Notes under the pieces: model-generated
The model's input: only the letters and a program-made list of their open reading frames with translations
Databases searched by the model: none
What the model was told of the DNA's origin: nothing
Assembly: GCA_964579305.1 (NCBI GenBank)
Contig: CAZOGY010000171.1
Coordinates: forward strand, 1 to 5,601
Direction of reading: 5' to 3'
Source: JBCBWG01 sp964579305
GTDB taxonomy: Bacteria > Pseudomonadota > Alphaproteobacteria > Rhizobiales > Hyphomicrobiaceae
DNA: 5,601 nt
Part shown: positions 1 to 5,484 of the stretch, in pieces
Position numbering within the stretch: the first letter of the stretch is position 1
How the letters are laid out: each line of letters begins with the position of its first letter
Program-made: the position numbers and the translations under genes

Positions 1-1
1 T

Positions 2-26
2 GGCCCTCCGCGGGGCGGGCCGTTTT
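2..26 (+). terminator. Possible intrinsic terminator of an upstream plus-strand gene
   Basis: A GC-rich hairpin can form between GGCCCTCC (2-9) and GGGCGGGCC (13-21): five outer G-C pairs (2-6 with 17-21), one mismatch (7/16), two inner C-G pairs (8-9 with 14-15), and loop 10-13. It is followed by G and a run of four T (23-26). This is the shape of a Rho-independent terminator read on the plus strand, which would end a gene lying left of the window. The T-tract is short and the gene is not visible, so the call is tentative. Confidence 0.4.
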
Positions 27-30
27 CGTG

Positions 31-55
31 TCGATGTTTCGAACACGAACATCGA
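31..55. repeat. Short perfect inverted repeat
   Basis: TCGATGTT (31-38) and AACATCGA (48-55) are perfect 8-bp inverted arms around a 9-nt spacer. A competing hairpin pairs TTCGTGT (25-31) with ACACGAA (43-49). It lies between the terminator-like hairpin and repeat copy A. It may be part of a repeat mosaic or a second terminator stem. No function can be assigned. Confidence 0.4.
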
Positions 56-60
56 TGGCC

Positions 61-111
61 CGGGCCGCTTTGCGGCCTTGGGGCGTGAATCCGATTGGAC
101 GCGACATGCAT
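61..111 (+). repeat. 51-bp dispersed repeat, copy A (inverted partner at 5420-5470)
   Basis: The 51 bases match the reverse complement of 5420-5470 at 50 positions; the only difference is A88 against G in copy B. Near its left end it holds a perfect hairpin, GGCCGC (63-68), loop TTT (69-71), GCGGCC (72-77). It ends in GCGACATGCAT. The match stops sharply at both ends (C60 and T112 differ from copy B), which suggests a defined element. It starts about 50 bp downstream of the ETF-QO stop codon. Length, intergenic position and hairpin fit the small palindromic repeats of alphaproteobacterial genomes, but I cannot assign a named family. Confidence 0.85.
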
Positions 112-116
112 TAATC

Positions 117-157
117 GCGCGGAGCCGCGCCAGTCGTCGCTGTCTGTCAGTCGTCGC
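117..157. repeat. GC hairpin and 10-bp direct repeat downstream of ETF-QO
   Basis: GCGCG (117-121) and CGCGC (126-130) form a small hairpin with loop GAGC. Next, CAGTCGTCGC occurs twice, at 131-140 and 148-157, with a period of 17 bp. The second copy ends 3 bp before the ETF-QO stop codon. The hairpin could help end ETF-QO transcription on the minus strand, but no T-tract follows it in that direction. The stretch 132-144 is identical to 5518-5530 at the other end of the window. Confidence 0.45.
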
Positions 158-160
158 CGT

Positions 161-1849
161 CTACATGCCCAGATAGACCGGGCCACCGCCGCCCTCAGGC
201 GTTACCCAGTCAATGTTCTGATTGGGGTCCTTGATATCGCAGGTTTTGCAGTGGACGCAGTTTTGCGCATTGATCTGGAAGCGCTTTGATCCGTCGCCTT
301 CGGTGACCCATTCGTAGACGCCGGCCGGGCAATATCGGTTTGACGGGCCGTCATAGACGCCAAGTTCGCTGGTCCGCTGCAATTCCGCATCGGCGACCTG
401 CAAATGAACCGGTTGATCTTCCTCGTGATTGGTGCCGGAGAACGAGACATTGGTGAGCTTGTCGAACGTCAGCACACCATCGGCCTTGGGGTAATCGATC
501 GGCGTGAACTCTGACGCCGGCCGCAACGCGGCATGATCGGGCTTGCCGTGGCCCATTGTGTAACCAAAGCCGACACCCTTCAGACCGGGGATCGAATTGG
601 CCCACATATCGATGCCGCCGAGCGCGATCCCCCCAAGCGTGCCGAACCGAGACCAGAGCGGCTTGGCATTCCGCACAGGCTTGAGATCATTTGCGATCTG
701 GCCCTCGCGCACGGCCGTCTCGTAGGCCTGAAGCGTGTCGCGCGTACGTTCCTCGCCAATCGCAGCGAAGGCGGCTTCGCCAGCGGCCATGCCCGATAGG
801 ATGGCGTTATGGCTGCCTTTGATCCGCGGCACATTCACCATGCCCGCCGCACAGCCAAGGAGCGCACCGCCCGGGAACGCGAGCCGTGGCAACGACTGCC
901 AGCCACCTTCCGTGATGGCTCGCGCGCCATACGAAATGCGTTTGCCACCTTCGAAGACGGGTGCAATCGCAGGATGGGTCTTGAACCGCTGAAACTCGTC
1001 GTAGGGCGACAGGTAGGGGTTTTCATAGTTCAGGTGCACGACAAAGCCGACCGAAACGAGGTTAGCGCCGTAGTGATAGAGAAAAGACCCGCCGCCGGTT
1101 CGTCCATCCAGCGGCCAGCCGAACGTGTGCTGGACCAGCCCCGGCCGGTGCTGTTCAGGACTGACTTCCCAGACTTCCTTCAGGCCGATCCCGTATTTTT
1201 GCGGCTCGCGGTCGGCGTCCAGGTGATAATGTTTGATGAGCTGTTTCGACAGTGAGCCCCGCGCGCCCTCGCCGAAAAGGGTGTACTTACCGTGAAGCTC
1301 CATGCCGGGCGTAAAGCCGTCGTTCGGCGTACCATCGCGGCCAACGCCCATGTCGCCCGTCGCGACGCCTTTAACCGCGCCATCGCCGTCAAACAGCACC
1401 TCCGCAGCCGCGAAACCGGGGTAGATCTCCACGCCCATCGCTTCGGCCTGCTCGCCAAGCCAGCGCACCACATCGCCCAGCGACACAATGTAATTGCCGT
1501 GATTGCCCATCAGCGGCGGCATCAGGAAGTTGGGCAAACGCAGCTCGCCAGCCGGGCCCAGGTACAAGAACCGATCGCTGGTGACCTTGGTTTCGACCGG
1601 CGCACCCTTTTCGGCCCAATCGGGGATCAGTGCGGAAAGCCCGATGGGATCGATCACTGCGCCTGACAGAATGTGTGCGCCGACTTCAGCGCCCTTTTCC
1701 AAGACAACGACAGAAATCTCTTGCCCGGCGGCTTCGGCCTGCTGTTTCAGACGGATCGCGGCTGCGAGCCCCGCACAACCGGCTCCGACGATGACAACGT
1801 CGAATTCCATGGCCTCACGGTCTTGAGCTACGGTTGCGGTGTCGCTCAT
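161..1849 (-). CDS. Electron transfer flavoprotein-ubiquinone oxidoreductase (ETF-QO)
   Basis: This 562-residue protein is the orthologue of mitochondrial ETFDH. It takes electrons from reduced electron transfer flavoprotein, loaded by acyl-CoA and amino-acid dehydrogenases, and passes them through FAD and a [4Fe-4S] cluster to ubiquinone at the inner membrane. The N-terminal FAD-binding fold has VVIVGAGCAGLAAAIRL (residues 18-34), followed by LEKGAEVGAHILSGAV, typical of the family. A second conserved block with GCAAGMVNVPRIKGSHNA lies near residues 332-349. The C-terminal ferredoxin-like domain has all four cluster cysteines: C507 in RYCPAGVYEW and C531, C534, C537 in NCVHCKTCDIKDPNQNIDW. 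It ends in PEGGGGP plus five residues. The length is normal for the family. The ATG at 1849 is chosen because MSDTATVAQDREAMEFD fits family N-termini; a weak GAGG lies 11 nt upstream. The frame stays open to 2068, but that extension does not look like this protein. A cysteine replaces the usual proline in the GAGPAG loop. The ETF subunit genes are not in the window. Confidence 0.97.
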   Translation of the reverse strand: MSDTATVAQDREAMEFDVVIVGAGCAGLAAAIRLKQQAEAAGQEISVVVLEKGAEVGAHILSGAVIDPIGLSALIPDWAEKGAPVETKVTSDRFLYLGPAGELRLPNFLMPPLMGNHGNYIVSLGDVVRWLGEQAEAMGVEIYPGFAAAEVLFDGDGAVKGVATGDMGVGRDGTPNDGFTPGMELHGKYTLFGEGARGSLSKQLIKHYHLDADREPQKYGIGLKEVWEVSPEQHRPGLVQHTFGWPLDGRTGGGSFLYHYGANLVSVGFVVHLNYENPYLSPYDEFQRFKTHPAIAPVFEGGKRISYGARAITEGGWQSLPRLAFPGGALLGCAAGMVNVPRIKGSHNAILSGMAAGEAAFAAIGEERTRDTLQAYETAVREGQIANDLKPVRNAKPLWSRFGTLGGIALGGIDMWANSIPGLKGVGFGYTMGHGKPDHAALRPASEFTPIDYPKADGVLTFDKLTNVSFSGTNHEEDQPVHLQVADAELQRTSELGVYDGPSNRYCPAGVYEWVTEGDGSKRFQINAQNCVHCKTCDIKDPNQNIDWVTPEGGGGPVYLGM

Positions 1850-2066
1850 TTGGGAAGGTACCTCGCAAGTCTCGTCGGATGATAGGTTGCGGTTGGGCCG
1901 ATGACGGGCGCGGATCTGCGTTGTTTGGGGCGCACTCCCAAAGGTCAAGTGGTCCAGACCGTTTGTCCCAGCGCCGTGGCAGATGGCTGACCAGCAGCCT
2001 GCGCATGCTGGCGATGCCGAGGCGGATTTCAGCCTCGCACCCAAGAACCCGCTGGAGACGACACAC
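1850..2066. promoter_or_regulatory. Divergent promoter region between ETF-QO and the glycosylase
   Basis: These 217 bp separate two genes transcribed away from each other, so both promoters should lie here. The best candidate for ETF-QO on the minus strand is TTGACC (1948-1943), a good -35 box, followed after 17 nt by AACAAC (1925-1920), a poor -10 box. I found no convincing boxes for the plus-strand gene and no clear operator palindrome. The glycosylase frame is open from an ATG at 1983, but that stretch is better read as leader. Confidence 0.35.
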
Positions 2067-3008
2067 ATGGCCGAGCGTGACGACGTCTCACAAGATCACG
2101 CGCATCGAACCGCGATCGCACAGCTCTTGGCCTACCAACAGGCCTGGGGCGTCAATTGCGTCATCTCTGACACGCCGACCGATTGGCTGGCGCGGGGCGA
2201 CGTACCGCCGGTGCAGCCAAGCGCACTTGCAGGCCTTCAGCCGGCCGAAACCGGGCGCGCGAGCGCCAACGGCGGCCATCATCGATCAAACGCGCAAGCC
2301 ACATCGTCACACGAGCCAACGGCGGGCAAGCAATCCGCCGCCGCCACGGCACAAGAAACCGCAACTCGCGGGCAGAAACAGCCCGCTTCGTCCCCTCACG
2401 ATCAGGCAAGCCCCGCGACGGTTGGCACCCCGACGCCGATCGAGGCCCCGGACCTTGTCGCGTTGCGCGCGGCGCTTGAGGCTTTCGAGGGATGCCCGCT
2501 CAAAGCCACGGCGAAAAACCTGTGCTTTTATCGCGGTGCGGCAAGCTGCGATCTGATGGTGATTGGCGAAGGGCCTGGCCGTGACGAGGACCTGTCCGGT
2601 CAACCATTCGTGGGTCGCGCCGGCCAGCTTCTCGACCGCATGCTCGCAGCAATCGGCCGCGCGGAAACCGACACCCACATCACCAACGTCGTCTACTGGC
2701 GCCCCCCAGGCAACCGCACCCCGACCCCCGCTGAGATTTTGGCCTGTCGACCGTTTCTGGAGCGCCAGATCGCGCTGGTTGATCCAACCGTGATCTTGCT
2801 TGCTGGTGGCGCCGCCGCAAAAGCATTGTTGGACACGCCCACGGGCATCATGAAACTGCGCGGGAAATGGCGGACCGAGACACTCGGTGGCCGTGCCCGC
2901 AACGTCATGGCGACACTCCATCCAGCCTATCTGTTGCGGACGCCTGCCGCCAAACGCATGGCGTGGCAAGACTTGCGCGCCGTTGCCACAGCTTTAAACG
3001 AAACCTAA
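2067..3008 (+). CDS. Uracil-DNA glycosylase, family-4-like, probably without Fe-S cluster
   Basis: This 313-residue enzyme would remove uracil (from cytosine deamination or dUTP incorporation) from DNA and start base excision repair. Residues 1-42 are a helical N-terminal segment. Residues of about 43-130 are low in complexity, rich in Ala, Thr, Gln, Ser and His, and probably disordered. The catalytic domain follows, with motif 1 GEGPGRDED (167-175), FVGRAGQLLDRML, WRPPGNRTPTP (from 211) and motif 2 HPAYLLR (285-291), all as in family 4. Of the four cysteines that hold the family-4 [4Fe-4S] cluster, C143 and C227 are present, but the second of the CxxC pair is K146 and the third is W211. W211 and C227 are 16 apart, the usual spacing. 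Related alphaproteobacterial proteins, as I recall them, also have this tryptophan. The ATG at 2067 has GGAG (2054-2057) 9 nt upstream; the in-frame ATG at 1983 has no good ribosome site. The nitroreductase gene follows 75 bp downstream. Confidence 0.92.
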   Translation: MAERDDVSQDHAHRTAIAQLLAYQQAWGVNCVISDTPTDWLARGDVPPVQPSALAGLQPAETGRASANGGHHRSNAQATSSHEPTAGKQSAAATAQETATRGQKQPASSPHDQASPATVGTPTPIEAPDLVALRAALEAFEGCPLKATAKNLCFYRGAASCDLMVIGEGPGRDEDLSGQPFVGRAGQLLDRMLAAIGRAETDTHITNVVYWRPPGNRTPTPAEILACRPFLERQIALVDPTVILLAGGAAAKALLDTPTGIMKLRGKWRTETLGGRARNVMATLHPAYLLRTPAAKRMAWQDLRAVATALNET

Positions 3009-3016
3009 CGCCGTGC

Positions 3017-3043
3017 GCGCACCAGCAAGCGTTTTGCGTGCGC
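3017..3043 (+). other. Hairpin between the glycosylase and nitroreductase genes
   Basis: GCGCAC (3017-3022) pairs with GTGCGC (3038-3043), and inside it GCAA (3025-3028) pairs with TTGC (3034-3037). This gives ten base pairs, a two-base bulge (3023-3024) and loop GCGTT. It starts 9 nt after the glycosylase stop codon. No T-tract follows, so it is unlikely to be a full Rho-independent terminator. It could stabilise the 3' end of the first message or attenuate read-through into the second gene. Confidence 0.35.
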
Positions 3044-3083
3044 TGCAGGCCCGGGCACACCGCAGCATCATTGGGAGTAAGCC

Positions 3084-3929
3084 ATGCAGCGCCTGCGCAC
3101 GTTGTTGACAGACCGTTTTGGTGACGACCTCCCAACCGCTCAAGAAGACGCTGGCCTGTCTGCCCACGAGGACGCTTTGATTGCGCTGGCGCAACACCGC
3201 TCCCATCGCCGTTTCAAGCCATCCCCGGTGAGTACCGAATTGCTGAAAACGATTGCCGCGGTGGCCTTGTGTGCGCCATCCAAGAGCGACCTGCAGCAGC
3301 GCGACATCGTTATCATCGACGATCAAGAACTCCTCGCCGGATTAAAGGAGCTCATTGCCGACCAGGCATGGACGGCAAACATTCCCGCAATGGTTGTGGT
3401 CTGCGGCAACAATCGTCGCCAGCGCCAACTGCACGCGCTGCGTGGCCATGCATTCGCCAATGATCACCTCGATGCGTTTTTCAATGCCGCCGTGGATGCC
3501 GGCATTGCACTCCAGGCGTTCATTTCCGCGGCCGAAGCCGCGGGCCTCGGCTGTTGTCCCATCAGTGCCGTGCGCAACCGGGCGCAAGAGGCAAGCACTT
3601 TGTTGCGCTTGCCCGACCACGTCTTTCCCGTTGCCGGACTTGCGGTCGGGTGGCCGGAAAACGAGGGCCAGCGCAGCGACCGGCTTCCGCTGCGAACAAC
3701 CGTGCACGTCAATCACTTTGGTGACAGCCAGATTGCCGACGATGTTGCCAGCTATGACGCGCGGCGCGCACATCGCCAACCCTACCGCTCACAGCGGGCA
3801 GAAGCGCAATTCGGCACGCTTGCGCCGTCGGCCTACACGTGGTCGGAGGATAAGACACGACAATATGCCTTGCCTGAGCGCGCTGATTTCGGCGCCTTCA
3901 TTCGTCAACGCGGCTTTAAGCTTGATTGA
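3084..3929 (+). CDS. Nitroreductase-family flavin oxidoreductase
   Basis: This 281-residue protein belongs to the FMN-dependent nitroreductase superfamily, cytosolic enzymes that use NAD(P)H to reduce nitro compounds, quinones or flavins. HRSHRRF (38-44) matches the family's FMN-phosphate region. APSKSDLQQRDIVII (64-78) matches the usual AP(S/T)xSNxQ segment. DAGIALQAFISAAEAAGLGC (138-157), then CPISAVRN and VFPVAGLAVGWP (180-191), form the conserved core. A C-terminal extension of about 90 residues ends in ALPERADFGAFIRQRGFKLD; such tails occur in the larger NfsA/NADPH-oxidoreductase group, so I lean to that branch. The real substrate cannot be read from sequence. No signal peptide or membrane segment is seen. 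The ATG at 3084 has a strong site, GGGAG (3073-3077), 6 nt upstream. It lies 75 bp after the glycosylase on the same strand, so they may share a transcript, although the hairpin between them could reduce this. Confidence 0.9.
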   Translation: MQRLRTLLTDRFGDDLPTAQEDAGLSAHEDALIALAQHRSHRRFKPSPVSTELLKTIAAVALCAPSKSDLQQRDIVIIDDQELLAGLKELIADQAWTANIPAMVVVCGNNRRQRQLHALRGHAFANDHLDAFFNAAVDAGIALQAFISAAEAAGLGCCPISAVRNRAQEASTLLRLPDHVFPVAGLAVGWPENEGQRSDRLPLRTTVHVNHFGDSQIADDVASYDARRAHRQPYRSQRAEAQFGTLAPSAYTWSEDKTRQYALPERADFGAFIRQRGFKLD

Positions 3930-4154
3930 AACTCTAAGCCGTCCGCCCAGACCCTGAGGGCAGCCACGGGACCTGCAGACGGCCAGACAAAAACAATGAA
4001 AATCAATGAGATGAGAGAACAGACCGCCTAAGTACGCCAAACGCGACGGCCACAGCGAAAACGATTCTCGAAAAATCTGAGCGAAAAGCTTCACACGCAA
4101 GCAGGCCGCAGCATGCACGGTCTGCGCTTACGGAAATGCCAATCAGGTCCTGAA
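3930..4154. other. Gene-free spacer after the nitroreductase gene
   Basis: No gene is supported in these 225 bp. They hold a distant inverted repeat, GCCGTC (3938-3943) with GACGGC (3978-3983), and an A-rich stretch from about 3987 to 4090 that is poorer in GC than the surroundings. AGCGAAAA occurs twice in the same direction (4054-4061 and 4080-4087). An 11-codon frame at 3996-4031 has no ribosome binding site. The promoter of the next gene probably lies here, but I could not pick out clear boxes. Confidence 0.4.
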
Positions 4155-4628
4155 ATGTCCACTGGCCTCGTTTATCTGCCCGCCACAACTGTCTGCCACC
4201 TCCTCGACTGCGCGCAAACCGCAGGCGAGCAGTGGACGACCTTACTGCAATGGGTCGCACAACAGCGCGACAACGGACTTGTCGTGAACCGTCTGCTCGG
4301 CCTGCACTGGCCAGAGCGCCGCAAGATTGCAGGCCTGCCAAGACCTGACTTTGAAGCTTGCGCCGAAATCTCGCTGACCGATCGCGGCGTGGCGGTCTCA
4401 CCGCTGACAACCATCAAGCGCGTCGACGGCGGCCCGTTTGCCCGTTGCCGCATGCAGCCAAACGATGCCGGTCTCGCTGACCGCGTCATTGCGCAGGCCG
4501 ACGCGTTGGTCGCAAAAGCGCACTTTGAGCGCGACCCTCATCGCCCAGTGATCGAAATCCACTTGGAATGGGAGAGCCCGCCTCTGGCGTTCCAAAAGAC
4601 CGAGCTGTTGGTGCCAATCCAGGCTTAA
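4155..4628 (+). CDS. Hypothetical protein of unknown family
   Basis: I do not recognise this 157-residue protein. It has no signal peptide, no membrane segment and no repeat. It has four cysteines in two areas: VCHLLDC near the N-terminus, and FEAC and ARC in the middle. A central basic and aromatic stretch (LLGLHWPERRKIAGLPRPDF) is followed by a mixed region with DRGVAV and KRVDGGPF. The C-terminus (VIEIHLEWE) looks like beta strand, so a small soluble alpha/beta protein is plausible. It is probably a real gene because GC-ending codons dominate. The start is uncertain: ATG 4155 and the in-frame ATG 4113 each have AGG 7 nt upstream. I prefer 4155 because the extra 14 codons show weaker GC bias. 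The gene stands alone, 225 bp after the nitroreductase and 168 bp before moaB, so context gives no role. Confidence 0.62.
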   Translation: MSTGLVYLPATTVCHLLDCAQTAGEQWTTLLQWVAQQRDNGLVVNRLLGLHWPERRKIAGLPRPDFEACAEISLTDRGVAVSPLTTIKRVDGGPFARCRMQPNDAGLADRVIAQADALVAKAHFERDPHRPVIEIHLEWESPPLAFQKTELLVPIQA

Positions 4629-4674
4629 TCCCGCAATCACGCGCGCCGCATCCATCACCATCGCACATGGACCC

Positions 4675-4706
4675 GGATGATGCTCTATCATGTTGGAGAT
4701 AGAGCA
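4675..4706. repeat. Perfect 9-bp inverted repeat with a repeat-end motif
   Basis: TGCTCTATC (4681-4689) and GATAGAGCA (4698-4706) are perfect inverted arms with an 8-nt spacer. The left arm overlaps GGATGATGCTC (4675-4685), which is the reverse complement of GAGCATTATCC (5363-5373) with one change. The structure starts 46 bp after the stop codon of the unrecognised gene and directly precedes the palindromic repeat at 4712. No T-tract follows, so it may be the remnant of a repeat end rather than a terminator. An operator for moaB cannot be excluded. Confidence 0.55.
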
Positions 4707-4711
4707 AGCTC

Positions 4712-4759
4712 ATCCGATCTGCGAATCGCAAAGCGGTTCCGTAAGATCGGGTAATGTTC
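4712..4759 (+). repeat. Palindromic repeat, family 1, first copy
   Basis: CCGATCT (4714-4720) and AGATCGG (4744-4750) are perfect outer arms. Inside, GAATCGC (4723-4729), loop AAA and GCGGTTC (4733-4739) form a second stem with one G-T pair. Positions 4712-4750 match 5370-5408 at 32 of 39 bases with no gap. The right end, GGGTAATGTTC (4749-4759), resembles the inverted form of the end motif GAGCATTATCC. It sits in the moaB upstream spacer, 37 bp before the start codon, so it may lie in the moaB leader. Confidence 0.7.
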
Positions 4760-4796
4760 TAGTGACGCGGCCTGCGTGAACGACGAGTTTTTCGCC

Positions 4797-5339
4797 ATGA
4801 CCAAGCTTGATGAGACACGCCCGTTCCTGCCGGTCGCAATTGCCGTGCTGACCGTCTCTGACACGCGCACGCTTGACGAAGATCGCTCCGGCGACACCCT
4901 TGCCGCGCGGTTGACCGCCGCCGGGCATACACTGGCCGCACGCCAAATCGCGCGCGATGAGGTCGCATCAATCCGTGCCGCCGTCTCCGGCTGGATTGCG
5001 GATCCCGACATCGACGTGGTGCTCACGACCGGCGGCACCGGCTTCACGGGACGCGACGTGACACCCGAAGCGCTGCAGCCGCTGTTTGAAAAGACTATCG
5101 ACGGTTTTTCAGTGGCCTTCCACCAAATCTCATTCGCCAAGATCGGCACGTCGACGATCCAGAGCCGCGCCTGCGCAGGCGTTGCCAACGGCACCTACGT
5201 GTTCTGTCTGCCAGGTTCGCCAAGTGCATGCCGCGATGCCTGGGACGACATCCTGCAGTGGCAGCTCGACAACCGCCATCGCCCCTGCAACTTCGTGGAA
5301 ATTATGCCGCGTCTGCGCGAACACACACAGCGCAAATAG
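4797..5339 (+). CDS. moaB: Molybdenum cofactor biosynthesis protein B (MoaB/MogA family)
   Basis: This 180-residue protein is a single MoCF-binding domain of the MoaB/MogA family, close to the usual length. The family binds molybdopterin, and members such as MogA and plant Cnx1G adenylylate it before molybdenum is inserted. E. coli MoaB itself is dispensable, so the exact step here is inferred. LTVSDTRT (18-25) is the first core strand, TTGGTGFTGRDVTPEA (77-92) is the pterin-binding loop, GTSTIQSRA (117-125) is conserved in this clade, and LPGSPSACRDAW (138-149) is the second loop. The C-terminus has RPCNFVEIMPRL. The ATG at 4797 is chosen because MTKLDETRPFLPV matches the typical start of alphaproteobacterial homologues. 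An in-frame GTG at 4776 would add seven residues. Neither start has a strong Shine-Dalgarno sequence; GAG at 4785-4787 lies 9 nt before the ATG. No other molybdopterin gene is in the window. Repeats flank it on both sides. Confidence 0.95.
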   Translation: MTKLDETRPFLPVAIAVLTVSDTRTLDEDRSGDTLAARLTAAGHTLAARQIARDEVASIRAAVSGWIADPDIDVVLTTGGTGFTGRDVTPEALQPLFEKTIDGFSVAFHQISFAKIGTSTIQSRACAGVANGTYVFCLPGSPSACRDAWDDILQWQLDNRHRPCNFVEIMPRLREHTQRK

Positions 5340-5362
5340 GTCCCAAGTGTCCATCACGGCTG

Positions 5363-5414
5363 GAGCATTATCCGATCCGTGACTCGCAAAGCGGCTCGGG
5401 AAGTTCGGATTTTT
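5363..5414 (+). terminator. Palindromic repeat, family 1, second copy; likely moaB terminator
   Basis: The element starts with GAGCATTATCC (5363-5373). ATCCGA (5370-5375) pairs with TCGGAT (5405-5410). Inside, GACTCGC (5381-5387), loop AAA and GCGGCTC (5391-5397) form a stem with one mismatch and one G-T pair. A run of five T (5410-5414) follows, and the whole lies 23-75 bp after the moaB stop. It therefore has the form of a Rho-independent terminator made from a repeat copy. Positions 5370-5408 are 82% identical (32/39) to 4712-4750. Confidence 0.6.
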
Positions 5415-5419
5415 CGCTC

Positions 5420-5470
5420 ATGCATGTCGCGTCCAATCGGATCCACGCCCCAAGGCCGCAAAGCGGCCCG
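5420..5470 (-). repeat. 51-bp dispersed repeat, copy B (inverted relative to copy A)
   Basis: It is the reverse complement of 61-111 with a single difference (C5443). It holds the same hairpin, GGCCGC (5454-5459), loop AAA, GCGGCC (5463-5468). It begins 5 bp after the T-run of the preceding repeat and ends 45 bp before the stop codon of the edge gene, so this spacer is a chain of repeat elements. The copy points the opposite way from copy A relative to the minus-strand gene beside it, so its orientation is not fixed to gene ends. Confidence 0.85.
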
Positions 5471-5484
5471 TGAGCGCAACAGAG

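Noticed and set aside
1983..2066. Glycosylase start at ATG 1983 (28 extra residues)
   Set aside because: There is no ribosome binding site before 1983, while GGAG lies at a good distance before the ATG at 2067.
1850..2068. N-terminal extension of ETF-QO to an ATG at 2068 (635 residues)
   Set aside because: The added 73 residues do not resemble ETF-QO, would overlap the start of the divergent glycosylase gene, and the ATG at 1849 gives a normal-length protein.
1834..2969. Long frames of 240 residues (1834-2556, plus) and 220 residues (2307-2969, minus)
   Set aside because: Both are other frames of the glycosylase gene, rich in Arg, Pro and Ser as expected for shadows in GC-rich DNA, and they match no family.
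3938..3983. GCCGTC/GACGGC inverted repeat as the nitroreductase terminator
   Set aside because: The 34-nt spacer and the absence of a T-tract do not fit an intrinsic terminator.
3996..4031. 11-codon frame MKINEMREQTA as a possible leader peptide
   Set aside because: It has no ribosome binding site and no attenuator hairpin pair downstream; it is likely chance in an A-rich spacer.
3789..4410. Minus-strand frames over the nitroreductase end and the spacer (3789-4118 and 4003-4410)
   Set aside because: They overlap better supported plus-strand genes and have Arg/Ser-rich or Cys-rich shadow composition with no recognisable domain.
4776..4796. GTG start for moaB at 4776
   Set aside because: The extra seven residues are not typical of the family and no better ribosome site is present; the ATG at 4797 fits homologues.
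61..5470. The inverted 51-bp pair as ends of a transposon or genomic island
   Set aside because: The enclosed genes are housekeeping genes with no transposase or integrase, no target duplication is visible, and the ends belong with small hairpin repeats.
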